Shown here piece by piece: positions 1 through 10,514 of a stretch of DNA of 64,000 nt (within the stretch, counting starts at the first letter, position 1; every line of letters begins with the position of its first letter). Under the pieces are notes generated by a model. The model was not told the DNA's origin. It saw only the letters and a list, made by a program, of their open reading frames with translations, and searched no databases. The translations under genes were made by a program, and so were the position numbers. Origin of the DNA: Chamaea fasciata (Eukaryota; Chordata; Aves; Passeriformes; Sylviidae); assembly GCA_029207755.1 (NCBI GenBank), contig JARCOQ010000012.1, forward strand, positions 20,447,740-20,511,739, written 5' to 3'.

Positions 1-292
1 CCAAAAATTTCAGCCACTGAAATGATGAGATTCATTGCTTTTCTTTGATGGTCACTTCCTTTCTCTTTCTGAGACTCTGTAAAGAAGCAAATGAAAAATT
101 CTGGTATCAAGGTTTCATGCATTAACCTTGTGATTGTCTGCACTCTCTGTCAAGATCCAGGATTCCCTGAGCAGAGCTGAACTCTCCCTTTTTTTTTGTT
201 TTTTTTTTCTGGTCCTATGCAAAGTCCTGGCCGTGCTGGTGGTGCCTGTACTTTTAACTGCAGAGATCTCCATTCCTTCCCTTTCTCCCCAG
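1..292. other. Intron upstream of first visible HYDIN exon
   Basis: No coding sequence is recognised here. The stretch has a T-rich run near 190-210 and ends in a pyrimidine-rich tract and AG acceptor at 291-292. It is read as the end of an intron whose upstream exon lies outside the window. Confidence 0.6.
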
Positions 293-461
293 CTTCACGC
301 TGAAGGGTGCAGGTCCCAGGACGCAAAACTTGGCATCCCACTTCAGCGTTGAGCCTCGGTCGGGCATGCTGACTGCCTCCCAGCCTGGTGTGAATATTGA
401 GATGCTCTTCCACCCCACAAGTGAAATCTTCCTCAAGAACAAACCCATCCTGTACTGCCAG
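293..461 (+). CDS. HYDIN: HYDIN exon L1
   Basis: The acceptor is TTTCTCCCCAG and the donor is CAG|GTGAGC. The exon enters with one base completing a codon and leaves in phase 0. It encodes the end of one fold (FTLKGAG) followed by an ASH-type strand pattern with HFSVEPRSGML and VNIEMLFHPTSE, the usual HYDIN rhythm of 'fixed by a plateau Pro-Gly, then a F-x-P strand'. Confidence 0.8.
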
Positions 462-748
462 GTGAGCTGCTTGGGCCAGGCTGTGTTATCTCTCGACATT
501 TTGGGAGTGTAAACAGGATAGGTGTCGAGTGGAAGGAGTGCTTTAACTGGAGAATCCTCTCTCCTACATACACAAACAAAGTCTTTCAAAACCATTTGGG
601 AGGCTTCTTAAGTGGAGCTGAGCTTCTGACTCCGGAGGAGGTGCTTAAACAGGGAGGGGTAAACTGATGGAGGCCTGGGGTGGAGACTGGGGACTGGGGT
701 AGAGGCTGGCCTCTTTGCTGTGTTTACCACCCCTTCCTGTGGACACAG

Positions 749-987
749 GTGATAGACGGCAGCTCAGGGGAAGGAGGCCAGACTGTTGCCGAGATCCCAC
801 TGAGGGTGTCGGTGAGAGCTGTGTACAGCAAGTACAGCATTGAGCCCGCCTCACCCATCGACTTCGGTGCCATGCTCGAGGGCACCAAGAAGACCCAGAC
901 TGTCATCCTGGAGAACAAAGGCATGCTCAGCTTCGAATTCTACATCCACCGAGCACCCGAGGATGCATCTGCATGGGAAAGCCAAAG
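749..987 (+). CDS. HYDIN: HYDIN exon L2
   Basis: Starts in phase 0 after GGACACAG and ends CAAAG|GTACGA in phase 2. It contains YSIEPASPIDFGAMLEGT, ILENKG and SFEF, the typical 'DFG...G...N.G...F.F' signature of an ASH domain. It matches the mammalian segment with SPINFG followed by LENKG. Confidence 0.85.
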
Positions 988-1300
988 GTACGAGAAGCCC
1001 TGCACCACCTTTCCTGTCTGAGGAGGCACCAGCCCACGGCTGGTATGTGGCAGGCAGCCAGGAGACCTGGGCTGTTGTCCGTTTGCATCCCTGGCTTGGG
1101 GAGAGGGAGCAAAAAAACACCGCAGTGTCCCCAGGTGTAGTACAAAGCTGGTGATAGAGCTCCTGTCCAGCAATGGGTGCTGCACTCAGGGAGCCATCAG
1201 GAGCAGGAAGGCTTCCCTCCGTGTGGAGGAAGGCCAGCTTTGGCCTCAGAGAAAGGCAGGGGAGCTCAGCATGACAGATACCTCTGCTTTCTCCTCTCAG

Positions 1301-1371
1301 TTCAAAGCAAGAGCAATCTGCTCCATCAGCTGCAAAGCGCTCAACAGGAAAGAAATCGAGCTCCTTGACAG
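1301..1371 (+). CDS. HYDIN: HYDIN exon L3 (short, basic/serine-rich linker)
   Basis: Joined to L2 in phase 2, the frame reads a basic, Ser/Thr-rich linker (AAKRSTGKKSSSL). Mammalian HYDIN has a similarly basic linker at this place. The best donor (ACAG|GTGGGT) leaves phase 1, but L4 needs phase 0. A weaker donor four bases further (after 1375) combined with a later L4 acceptor would repair the frame. Confidence 0.6.
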
Positions 1372-2000
1372 GTGGGTGACTCCTGCTCCCCAACAGTGCT
1401 GCTGCCGCGGGGGATGTGAGAAGATGCTGCTGTGCCCTGGCTGGGGGCTCATGGCTATAGGGTGGGACACGGTCTACAGGATGGAACCCAGTATCTGCTC
1501 AGTCCCACTGACACTCCTGTACTTTGGCTCTGACCTGGACTTGTGGGATCAACAGGGGGGAGCAGGTCCTGTGTTTGGTAGCTGCTAGCCAGCATAGGTC
1601 TGTGAACACCACAGAAGCAAAAACACGCCTCAGTGAACTCCCAGTCCGCAGAGCTCAGACAACATTGCTTTTTCTTCTTCCAAGTCACCTACCTTTCTCC
1701 TGTCCTTTCTCACAGCTATTTCTGCTCTCCTGTGTTACCTCTGGAGGCTGAAGGATCACAGCTACCACCTTCATTCTTTACACTCAAACTCCTTTCTCTC
1801 TGCTACTTGGGACAGGCTTGCAGCTCCTCTTGGCTTGTTGGTCTCAGCCTGGGGCTGCCCTTGGGCCATGGAGTCATCCTTCCCTGCCCTGGGACTGGGG
1901 TGCTTGGGCCCAGCTGGAGGCCAAGGCGGGACACACTCTTTGCTGGGGTGCTCAAGGCACAGCTGTTAGCCATCAGCCTCTCCTGGAACTTTTTCTGCAG

Positions 2001-2205
2001 GGTCCCCTCAGTCTTGGCATGTTCACGGTGTCCCCTTGCTCCGGCTCCATCAGTCCGTGGGGCCAGCAGAAGATCACAGTGGAATGCCTGGCAGGGCAGG
2101 AGGGGACGTGTGAGGAGCAGCTCTACATTGACATCACGGGCAGAGACCCCAGGGACAATCCCCTTGGCATTCCCTTTACCCTGACTGCCGAGTCCTGCCT
2201 CCCAG
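2001..2205 (+). CDS. HYDIN: HYDIN exon L4
   Basis: The exon follows TTTTCTGCAG and ends CCCAG|GTACGT in phase 1. The open frame from 2001 reads PLSLGMFTVSPCSGSI, ITGRDPRDNPLGIP and FTLTAESC, which I recognise as conserved HYDIN text. The entry phase is 0, inconsistent with L3 unless alternative sites or a missed small exon are used. Confidence 0.85.
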
Positions 2206-2589
2206 GTACGTACTGCCCACAGGTTCCCTTGGTCACACCTGCTGCTGATCAGCACCTAAACTTGCTGCTTGGATAGAGATGCACGCTAGCCCTGGTGTCC
2301 CGCCTTTGAATCCTCAGAAGTTCCAGCCCTCTTCAAGTCCACCAGCAGACTCATCCTTCCCAGGCTGAGAGGGATGCATGGAAGGATAAAAGGAAAGCAG
2401 CGCTCTCTAAGACCGAGGTTGACTGAGCTCCATCCTCAAAGCCAGCTCCCCCACCCAAGGCTGGGTTTAGCAGTCACCCAGGGCAGAAAGGATGACTGAG
2501 AGGAAAAGCCTCCTGAGAGGCCAGCAGGGTCCAGATAAATTCATCAGTGAGGCTTCTCCTCCATGCTCATCCCTCTGGTCTATCCACAG

Positions 2590-2822
2590 GACTCGTTGAG
2601 GATGTCCTGTCAATCTTTGAGAAGTACCCGATCTGCAGCAGCACTGACCTGAGCCGCAAGCTGCGGTCAGTGGAAGGCGTGGGCTTGTTCATCAGAGATG
2701 AGAACAAATTCATCTTCAACAAGGTTCTGGTTGCGCAAGAAGCTGAAGCTCATTTCAATATCTACCATGCAAGCAGCCTGCCGTGTGATGTGGTGCTCTC
2801 CATCAGACCCCTGCGTGGAAAG
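2590..2822 (+). CDS. HYDIN: HYDIN exon L5
   Basis: Phase 1 in, phase 0 out (GGAAAG|GTAAGA). It encodes VEDVLSIFEKYPICSS, then FIFNKVLVAQEA and PCDVVLSIRPL, matching the HYDIN block that follows the ESC-x-PG turn. The splice phase fits L4. Confidence 0.87.
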
Positions 2823-3407
2823 GTAAGAACAGGAGGCCAAGGTGATGGTGTCCCTCTAAAGGCAGTGTGAGAGTCTGTTTTGTTCTCCAGATGCATTGCT
2901 TCCTGGGGCCCAGACTAGTCTAGCTCAGTGCAGGTCAAACTGCAGGGGAGAGCAGCAGAGCCAGGGAAGAGTTGTGTTGAATTTTGCATGTCTCAGGCAA
3001 GGTTCTGGCTCACACCTCTGGGCCTTTGGCGGGAGAAGTGAATCCTTCTGAACCTCTCCTGGACGCACACTCAGAGAGGGGCTGTCATGAACTGACATGC
3101 CAGGGTTCAAAGGAGGCATTTCCTCAGGCTCCCTGGCTTTTCCTTCACTTTGAAGGCCAGTTCCAGGTTATTTGCAGGGTTTTCCAAGCAGTGCCCACCT
3201 CCCATGTATGCTGGGGCAGCGGCCAGGGCTCAAAACACAGACTGCTTTAGCACAAGGTCAGCGTTCCCTGGGAGGGAGGGAGCCTGCCCAGGGAAACAGG
3301 GAGGAGGACACACTGCCTGGGGCTGTTCTCAGTAACGCATTTATGAATAAAACTGTGTCATGTTGAAAGGTGTTTTCTCCTAACACTGCTCTCTGGGTTC
3401 CCCCAAG

Positions 3408-3559
3408 GATAAAAGCCCTGTCAACAACGTTTTCAAGTTGTATGCAGTCAAGATGTCCATTCAGGGCTCATCCTGTGCTGTTGCTACGGTGACCTTCACC
3501 CCACCAGATGAGCAGACCTACGACTGCACTTTCAAGGCTTCCCTTGTCATCCCAGAAGG
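3408..3559 (+). CDS. HYDIN: HYDIN exon L6
   Basis: Acceptor CCCCAAG|GAT; donor GAAGG|GTAACT; phase 0 in, 2 out. It encodes VFKLYAVKMSI and AVATVTFTPPDEQTYDC, the A-x-V-T-F-x-P strand typical of ASH domains. Mammalian HYDIN has the same VTFTP...TY..F text. Confidence 0.82.
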
Positions 3560-4496
3560 GTAACTGACTGTGAAATATTGGGGGAGGCTTCAGTGATAGC
3601 TCCCTCTCCACTGGGCAGGCACAGGCCTCTTGTTAGCTCTAATGCTTTCAGTAGCCATAGGCAGAGTACTTGGCATGAGATGATCTGGGAGGCAGTAACC
3701 GTTGGACAAAGCCAAAAAATGAGACTGATGGTTTATCCTTTATGAGGAATTATGAAGACATGGAAATATTAGGTAGCCAGCTGAAAGTTACTGAGATGTG
3801 CTGCAGCTGACTTGGGGATTTCCAAGGACAAAGGCCTAGATGAAGCAGTTCCTGTGCCAGCAGGTCAGCAGTCACAATTTCCTGTGTACCTGTAAAATTA
3901 AGTGCTCCTCTGATCACTGTGATTCCCTGGTATTCATTAAGCTATTTTATGTAAGGGACTGGAGCTGGTATGAAAGAGAAGCACAGTTCCTCTGCCCTGG
4001 GACCTGTGTAGTGCAGCTTTGACCTGCCCTTCCTCAACCTTTTAGTGGCTGAATTGGAACAAGAGAAGTCTAATTGCTAATATGCAATTGCTTTCTTACT
4101 GTTCTTGGAAATGATCTTTACTGATGGTGACAATGATTTATTTTTGCCTTCTTGCTTTTGTACTGCTTTCATGCTGTGCTTTTGCTTGTTGCATGTGTCT
4201 CATCTCACTGCAGCCAGGAGATTTGCCATGCCTCATCTGGTGCCTCATTATCTACCTCCTGGATGGCATGATTCAATTAACTGAAATTATTTTTAATTGT
4301 TATTGTGGAGGGCTCTTTGGAACAGATTCCTCTTGTGAATGGCGCTGAGTGGACTGGGAAGAGCCTGGTGGGGGCTGCCTTGTGTGGTTCAGGAGCCTCA
4401 GGCAGGGAAAACACTGTGGGTGGCCCTTGCTGCCTCACTCACCCAGGGAGAAATGGGTTAGTGCCAGCTGAAATTGTTTCTGTGCCTCTCCTGCAG
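3560..4496 (+). other. Intron L6-L7, no gene seen
   Basis: About 0.9 kb of non-coding sequence, with an AT-rich middle around 4080-4310. No exon, repeat family or RNA gene was recognised. Confidence 0.5.
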
Positions 4497-4689
4497 CCCT
4501 GTGAAATTTAAACCCCAAATCCTGACCTTCACCATCAGCGGGAAGGGGCATGAGCCGCAGCTGACAGTCGTGTGCCCAAGTGCTTGCAGCAGGAGGGGAA
4601 ATTCCGAGCTGTGCTTCAAGAGGCTCCGGCTGGGGGAGTCAGAGATGCTCCCCCTGGTCATCCAAAACAAGGGCATAATACCTGTCAAG
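4497..4689 (+). CDS. HYDIN: HYDIN exon L7
   Basis: Phase 2 in, 0 out (GTCAAG|GTGAAG). It contains LTFTISGKGHEPQLTVV, then LCFKRLRLGESEMLPLVI and QNKGIIPV. The G-x-G-x-x-P-x-L-T-V-V and N-x-G-x-I-P-V patterns match the inter-domain boundary in mammalian HYDIN. Confidence 0.87.
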
Positions 4690-5251
4690 GTGAAGACCTG
4701 CTCAAGGAATGGTCTGGTTTGGGAACAAGTGCTTGTGGCACAGGGGAAGGGTCCCAGAAAACACGGCAGACCTGGGAAGAGGTGTCAGAAATTCTTTTAA
4801 AGCAAGTGACTGACATCTGTTCTCCAAGAAGGGAGTTCTTGGAAATCGTGCCTCTAGCCTTTCTTCTTTAAGTTGAACACAGGAAAGGTGGTGCAGTATT
4901 TTCCCCCATCTCTCAGGTCACCTTTTGTTCTCATGGACATGGGGTGATTTTCCAGCTCCATTAGATTGTTTTCGATCCCAGTTTACTGCATTTTAAGTAA
5001 ACTTAGTTGTGGCTTAATTACATTCTGCTCATTACTTTCTGTCCTGTTTGATTCTGTGTCAGGTCCATCCAAATGCCTCTGAGCGCTCTTTTTTCCCAGC
5101 TGGTTTGACTTAACTTTTGTGCTAAGTGCTGTTTGTAGTGGGAGAGGTGCTGGGTTCCCATGCGGGACCAGCAGCACTGCGGGGTCAGTCCCTGTGTTCC
5201 CACCCTGTACTCACACCAAGTGTCAATGTGCTCTGTGCTCCCTTTTCTCAG

Positions 5252-5360
5252 TTCACGTTACACCTGGAGGATGAGCACGGAGCGTTCCTCTTGAAAGGCA
5301 GGGGCTCCACACTTGAGAGATTCTACACTGAAGATGCGGAAGACGACTCTGCTGTACACG
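5252..5360 (+). CDS. HYDIN: HYDIN exon L8
   Basis: Phase 0 in, 1 out (CACG|GTAAAT). It encodes FTLHLEDEHGAFLLKGRG followed by an acidic stretch ending DDSAVH. It corresponds to the mammalian 'DELGVF.VKGRPT' segment. Confidence 0.78.
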
Positions 5361-5940
5361 GTAAATTCATTAACCGTGAAGTGTGATCCTGCACAGAGGG
5401 AAAACGTGTGCCCTGCTCTTGGCTTCTCTGAGCAGCAGCCAGATGTTAGACACAGTTTCTTTTCTTGGGCTCTCTGTCCCCCAAGCTTTTCTTGGGGACT
5501 TTCTCCTAGCAAGTTGTAAGAAGTTCTTTGGCTCCTCTAGACAAGGTGGGTTGAGTTGTGGGGGACTGTCACTACCTCAGTGGACCCTCTGAGGTATTTG
5601 CTGCTTGAGGGAAGGCACCAGCCTGAATGGACACAGCCCTTGAGCACACAGACAACCAGCAGAAGCCAAAAGCACTCTCTGGCTCCGCTTTCCATACGGC
5701 TGGAGCTGGCTGGAAGCAGATGGAATGCGGGCTGGGCATCAACCTGAGGTTAAGCTGCTTAAGCGGTGATGTGTCTGGAGGTGGCAGTCTTGTGAACACA
5801 GGAAGAGGGTCTGGAACCACTGGGGGTAGAACCCGTGCTTAGGAGGCAGCTGATTTCAACCTCTCATTCCTCATACAGCCTATGGAAATATTTCCTCTGT
5901 ACCGCCGTATCACTTAACTCTGATTTCCGTTGCTGTGCAG

Positions 5941-6192
5941 AGCGTAAGCCCCCAAAGCCTTTCCTGCTTCTGCGTCCTGGGGAATCGACAAAGTTCGACG
6001 TCATTTTCAAACCCACCCTGGCTCAACGACTGGAAGGGAGGATTCGTGCGTTAGTGGGGGACAAATACTCTAACAAGACCCTAATGGAGCTGGTGGGTGA
6101 AGGCCACAAGGACGAATTCACCCTCGACGGACTGGAGGAAGGTACACAGGAGAGGAATGCTGAGAGCATTCTGAAGAAAGACATCATTGATG
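5941..6192 (+). CDS. HYDIN: HYDIN exon L9
   Basis: Phase 1 in, 1 out (TGATG|GTAAGA). It encodes LRPGESTKFDVIFKPTLAQ, RLEGRIRALV, LMELVGEGHKDEF and an acidic tail. The strand order (PGE...FDV.F.P...R..G.I...V......I..VGEG) is a complete second half of an ASH fold. Confidence 0.85.
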
Positions 6193-6536
6193 GTAAGAGA
6201 GGAGAGGCTGCCAAGGTGGAGCAAGGAAGAGGGAAATGTCTGATCATGTGTGTCCTCTCTCTAGCCAGGCCTGGGCTGTCACCCACCGGACTTGGTGGCC
6301 TGTGGGCGTGGCAGGCATGCCTGCAGAGCAATGTGTGCTGTGCTTCATGTGGCTGGCTTAGGGGTGTGTCAGGGTGTTTCCCTGAAAGTGGTGGGCTGGG
6401 GAGCCGCCTGGGAAACTCCCTTCCAGAGGGAGGAAGGCTTGGAGCAAGAAAGCATTGAACATACAAGTGTCTGTGCACGTGAATGGGGGTGGATGGAGCT
6501 CCCTGCATGCTGAGGTTGCCTTGTTCTCCTCCTCAG

Positions 6537-6682
6537 CAGCTGTCAGAGCGAATCACATCCAGTTTGGGGACTGTTCTGTTGGAGAGCCCTGCAACAGGAC
6601 CTTCACCATCACCAACCACACCTGTACGAAGGTCATGCGCTTTGAGTGGGAGGCAAACGCACCATTCCAGTTCTCTCCCAAG
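6537..6682 (+). CDS. HYDIN: HYDIN exon L10
   Basis: The acceptor is a NAGNAG pair (CAGCAG), so 6537 and 6540 are both possible and both in frame. Phase 0 out (CCCAAG|GTGAGC). It encodes HIQFGDCSVGEPCNRTFTI, TNHT and MRFEWEANAPFQFSPK, a classic ASH first half with FGDC and a Phe-x-Trp strand. Confidence 0.86.
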
Positions 6683-7028
6683 GTGAGCGTGGACGGCTCT
6701 GCCTTTCCCCATTGCTCAAGCCCTGCCCTGGTGTTCCCAGGAGCTGGCAGGCAGTCCTCACGTACCAGTGACAGCCCATTCCAGTGCCACGTAGGAGATG
6801 CCGAGATGCCAAGTCCCTGGCTTGGCAATGGCTGCCAGCCTTGCAGAAACGGCTTCATGTTATGGGAGGTGGCACCTTCTGTTCATACTTTTGTCTATCA
6901 AACTTCACATAAATCCACTCCGACGCGCAGATTCCTGGCACAGCAGCTCACCACATCAGTCCCTTTTGCTGTCAGTCCTGCCCTTGGCAGTGCTTCCAGT
7001 TTGGTTTTGACTCCCTGATTCTCCCTAG

Positions 7029-7304
7029 GTGGGACATCTCCATCCTGGCTGTGCCAAGGACATCACAGTGACCTTGAAATCAGATGTCCCAGCCACCTTC
7101 AGGAGGCACCTTGTGAAATGTAAGGTGACCGAGATCAACTTTGAGCTGCCAGGAGGGGAGGTTCAGGACTGCGACAACAAAATGCGCATTGTCACGTGGA
7201 ATCAAACCACCAGGGAAGAGCCGGCAGCCAGGTGGCCTGGAAAAAGGAAGGCGAGAAGCAAAATGGCAAAAGAAGACAGCCCAGCTTTTACAAAAAGAGC
7301 CACG
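7029..7304 (+). CDS. HYDIN: HYDIN exon L11
   Basis: Phase 0 in and out (GCCACG|GTAACC). It begins with VGHLHPGCAKDITVTLKSDV, the strongest single match to mammalian HYDIN in the window. It continues with a basic linker ending KRAT, and L12 resumes with VVKRVPEPAH. Confidence 0.9.
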
Positions 7305-8261
7305 GTAACCCCCATCACTGCTGGCTGAGCAGCTCCTGCTTCCTCTGGACATTGGACAGCCGTGAGGTTCACCAGCAGTGCATTCTAGGGGAGAGGTGGA
7401 TGCACAGTGACCGGACACACTCACGTGAGAGGGGGAGGCCTTTTGACAAGAGACCTTTAGCCAACACAAACTACGAGTCTGTGCCACAAGCACAAGGGTT
7501 GCAGCCCGTGTTGAATGGGAGACAATGTTTGATGATGTTATCCCACTTTATGGTGGTTGAAATCTCTTCATCTGATCTGGTGCCTTTTCACCAACAAGGA
7601 GTTAAGTCTGCTGCACTCTGTCTCTTCTTTGGAAGTGAAGTATACTTCTCCTGCATGTGCTGGTGAACTCCAAGTTTTGTCTGCATGGATACCAGAGTTT
7701 TTAGTTGTGATCTCTGTATTGTGTGGGATATCTCATCATGGAGTAGCCCAGGCACTGTATGACAGTATGGAGGAGTCTGGAGAAGGATCATCTCCAGAGA
7801 CTCTTGCTTTTATTGTCATTATTGCCAAACACACTCGTCTTGGGTGAAGGTTCTTTCTGAGTTTCTGAACCATTTTAAGGCCTCTAAACCATCCTCTTTT
7901 CTATCAGAACATCTGCAGTTGGAGACTTTCCCAGTGAGATCTTTCACATCCCAAAATGCCCGTTGCCAGCTCCCTGCAGTGTGGTTGTTGCTCCACACGT
8001 GACATGTGGAGAGCACTTTCTCCTAAGACAAGAAGAAAAAGGTGCTTTCCAGAACTCTTCAGTGTCGCCTCGATTTTCAGCCTTCTGATGACTGTTTACC
8101 TATTTCCAGTGGAGTTTCTCAGGGATGTAACATAAACAAGTAGATTGTTTTCACATACCAATATGTGATGGACTTCTGAGATGACCATTGGGGTCAGAGG
8201 GGTGTCCCCTTTGTCCTCCAATCCTGGGCCAAACTCCAAATCCTGTTTAAACCCAAACCCG
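7305..8261 (+). other. Intron L11-L12, first part
   Basis: No coding sequence recognised. The later part probably contains the U3 region of the retroviral LTR whose end lies at about 8341, but I could not place the 5' LTR boundary. Confidence 0.4.
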
Positions 8262-8341
8262 ACAATAAACGGCGCTTTTTTTTCTTTCCTCACTTCAACC
8301 TGTCGGGTGAGTGTGGTTCTTTCGTGTCCCTACTGGCGACA
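8262..8341 (+). mobile_element. Endogenous retrovirus 5' LTR, 3' portion
   Basis: A polyadenylation signal AATAAA at about 8263 is followed by a T-rich stretch and about 50 bases ending in CA at 8341. This is the usual R-U5 layout. Two bases later a TGG-initiated stretch (8344 on, TGGTGCCCGCTCG) is a plausible tRNA primer-binding site. I could not assign the tRNA. The LTR 5' end is unresolved. Confidence 0.5.
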
Positions 8342-8433
8342 TCTGGTGCCCGCTCGTGAGAATTACAGTGTGTGGAGTCAGTGAGATTGTCTTCAAGGTA
8401 ACGGGGGTTGTGTGTAGGTAGCCGCCTGCGAAT

Positions 8434-9189
8434 ATGGTATCCCGGAGCTCTAAGACAGAGGTTGCTGTCTTCGCCTTCTGGCGCCATCTGCTGGAACGGA
8501 ACCAGGGTTTTGTTTCTGAGGAAGAGTTTCAGTGTTTATATTATTTTGGAAAGGCAAAAGGCTTCCTTATTCATGCTGGGATGGCTATCTCAGAAACTGC
8601 CTGGGGTCGCCTGGGTGGTTATCTGATTTGGGCTTTGTCTGCGAATTACGATGCAGACATGGTAAATCTGACGGTGCTCTGGAGACGATGCGATACTGTT
8701 TTAAGGAGTTATTGGGACTCCGGGGCCCCGTTGAGTATCGGCAGCTCTTTTGAGGGGCTGTCGGGCTCGGACGCTGAGGCTGAGGAGGAGGTCCTCCCCT
8801 CGGAAGCCGAGGTGGATTCAGGGTCCGAATGGGGCGGGGAGCTTACCGTTGACCCCCGGGACGCTGCGTTCGTGGATGGCGAGCCAGGTTCCCCGGGGGG
8901 CGCGGACGAGCCGCTGAGCGGGGGCTCGCCAGTTCTTGAGGAGCCGGCCGTGCCGGCCCCGACCGCTTCGCCCATTCCGGCGCCCAGGAGGCTGAAGAGC
9001 GGGGGGGTTTCCCCCTCCCCGGCGCTCTCCCGGCGCTGGCGGGGAGCGCGGCGCTGCTTCCGCCCGTCCCCACGCCCAGGAGGCGGAGAAGCGGAGGCGG
9101 CTCTCAATCCCTCTGCGCCTTTCCGGCGTCGGGGGGGAGCGAGGGGTCGCGGGCTCCGCAGGCGCCTCTGTCGGAGCCGGACGCGGTGA
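8434..9189 (+). pseudogene. Endogenous retrovirus gag, 5' fragment
   Basis: An ATG-initiated frame of 251 codons lies about 90 bases past the putative primer-binding site. The first hundred residues look like a retroviral matrix domain of avian endogenous retroviruses: a basic start, helical text with two conserved Trp, then an acidic Ser/Glu stretch. After that it becomes extremely GC-rich and proline/arginine-rich and stops at 9187-9189. The proline-rich text continues in other frames to about 9790, suggesting frameshifts. No capsid, protease, polymerase or envelope follows before HYDIN exon L12, so this is a truncated, non-functional relic inserted in a HYDIN intron. The family call is from memory of general avian gag appearance. 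Confidence 0.6.
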
Positions 9190-9450
9190 CGACGCAGCGT
9201 CCACATCGCGGTGTGGGCCACGAAATACCCCCTCGGAACGGCGCTGGAGCCGGGGGCAGCCCCGCCCGGCGATGCGCTGAGCAAGGCGCCCGCGCGAGCG
9301 GCGAGGGCCCCGGAGGGGGGAGCGTTGATCGACTTGCTGTCGGACCCGATCCCTGTGGGCGGGCAGTCCGTCCCGCCCCGCGTGGAGCGGGCGGGGCCCT
9401 CTCTGGGCCTCTGCGCCACAGGCGGAGCCATGCTGGGGGCGCTGCCAGCC

Positions 9451-9497
9451 CCGCCCCGCCCCGCCCCTCCCCTCCCCTCCCCTCCCCTCCCCTCCCC
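9451..9497. repeat. C-rich tract, G-quadruplex-prone on the minus strand
   Basis: Runs of CCCCGCCCCG then repeated CCCCT units (about 47 bases) lie inside the GC-rich gag relic. The complementary strand has many G-runs of four, compatible with a G-quadruplex. Structure is inferred only. Confidence 0.6.
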
Positions 9498-9847
9498 GTG
9501 TCAGCCCCGCCGGGCGCGGCGAGTGATGTTGCTCGTGCTGGGGAGGCTGGGCCGGGCCCGAGCGGCCCTGCACCGCGCCCCGCCCCCTCCGCGGGTTCTT
9601 CCCCGCTCGCGCCGCCTGCGCCGCTTCCTCCGCTGTCGGTTGAGTCTCAGGCGGCGGGGCGGGCTGGTGCTGCGGCTCCATCAGCCGCGCCCATCCCGGC
9701 GCCCCGTTCCCCCCCTACGCGGCGGGAAGTGAAAGTGAACGGTCCTTTCCAGTCCCTCTATGAGGCTGATCCCGGAGGCCAAAAGACTCCCTTCTCAGCC
9801 TGACTTTGTGGGCTCTGCTCGGTGATTCCTCCCTCCTCTGTTTGCAG

Positions 9848-10008
9848 GTGGTCAAGAGAGTCCCAGAACCAGCTCACGCTGTGCTGGAGGACAGCAGCCA
9901 GGAGGCCGAGCTGTACCTCAGTGCCATTGTTGCCTGCAGCCAGTTAAAACTGAACACGACTGTGGTCCAGCTCAAGGATCCCTTGCCCTTCCAGACAAGG
10001 AGAGCCAC
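9848..10008 (+). CDS. HYDIN: HYDIN exon L12
   Basis: The exon follows TTTGCAG and ends GCCAC|GTGAGT in phase 2. It encodes VKRVPEPAHAVLEDSSQEAE and, near the end, LKDPLPFQTRRA. Mammalian HYDIN has DPEPAHSV...ED and F-x-T-L-x-F/Y-Q-T-R-x-F/Y in the same order. Confidence 0.87.
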
Positions 10009-10514
10009 GTGAGTGCTGGAGGCCAGGCAGGGCCCTGTGAGCGGGAGCTGCCTTTGCCCAGGGCTGACCCAGTGCCTGCTTCCCAGAACTCTACCCCAGC
10101 CAAAACCAGCACAGGCCCATTCACGTGCACACAAAGCCAAGCAGGAGGTGGTGGTCAGGACAGGTTCAGTGCTGCCACACCCTTCTGCTGAGGACAGCCG
10201 TGGGTTTGCTTTCACTGCCTGTCACCTGTCCTCATCTGCTCAAGAATAAGTTTGCAGTCAAACCAAAACCTAAAGTCCAGAGTAAGCCCCTCAGCTTCAG
10301 TGTCCTGGGCACCATGTTGGCCCTTTCCTCTTAAACTTCCAGACTTGGAAATACATTTCTGGGCCACCCAGGACAGCGGAACGTGGCAGGGTTGCCTGGG
10401 GAAGAAGATGCTCCTCAGGAGAAATTGATGCCAGGAGTCCATCAGGCAATGTTACTGTACTATTTGCTTTGTATTTATTGGACTTTTTTTTTATTCCTCC
10501 TCCTTGCTTTTCAG

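Noticed and set aside
8709..9681. Long minus-strand and alternative-frame open frames of 170-290 codons in the GC-rich region
   Set aside because: High GC content removes stop codons; they overlap the gag relic on the plus strand and show low-complexity Arg/Pro/Ala text only.
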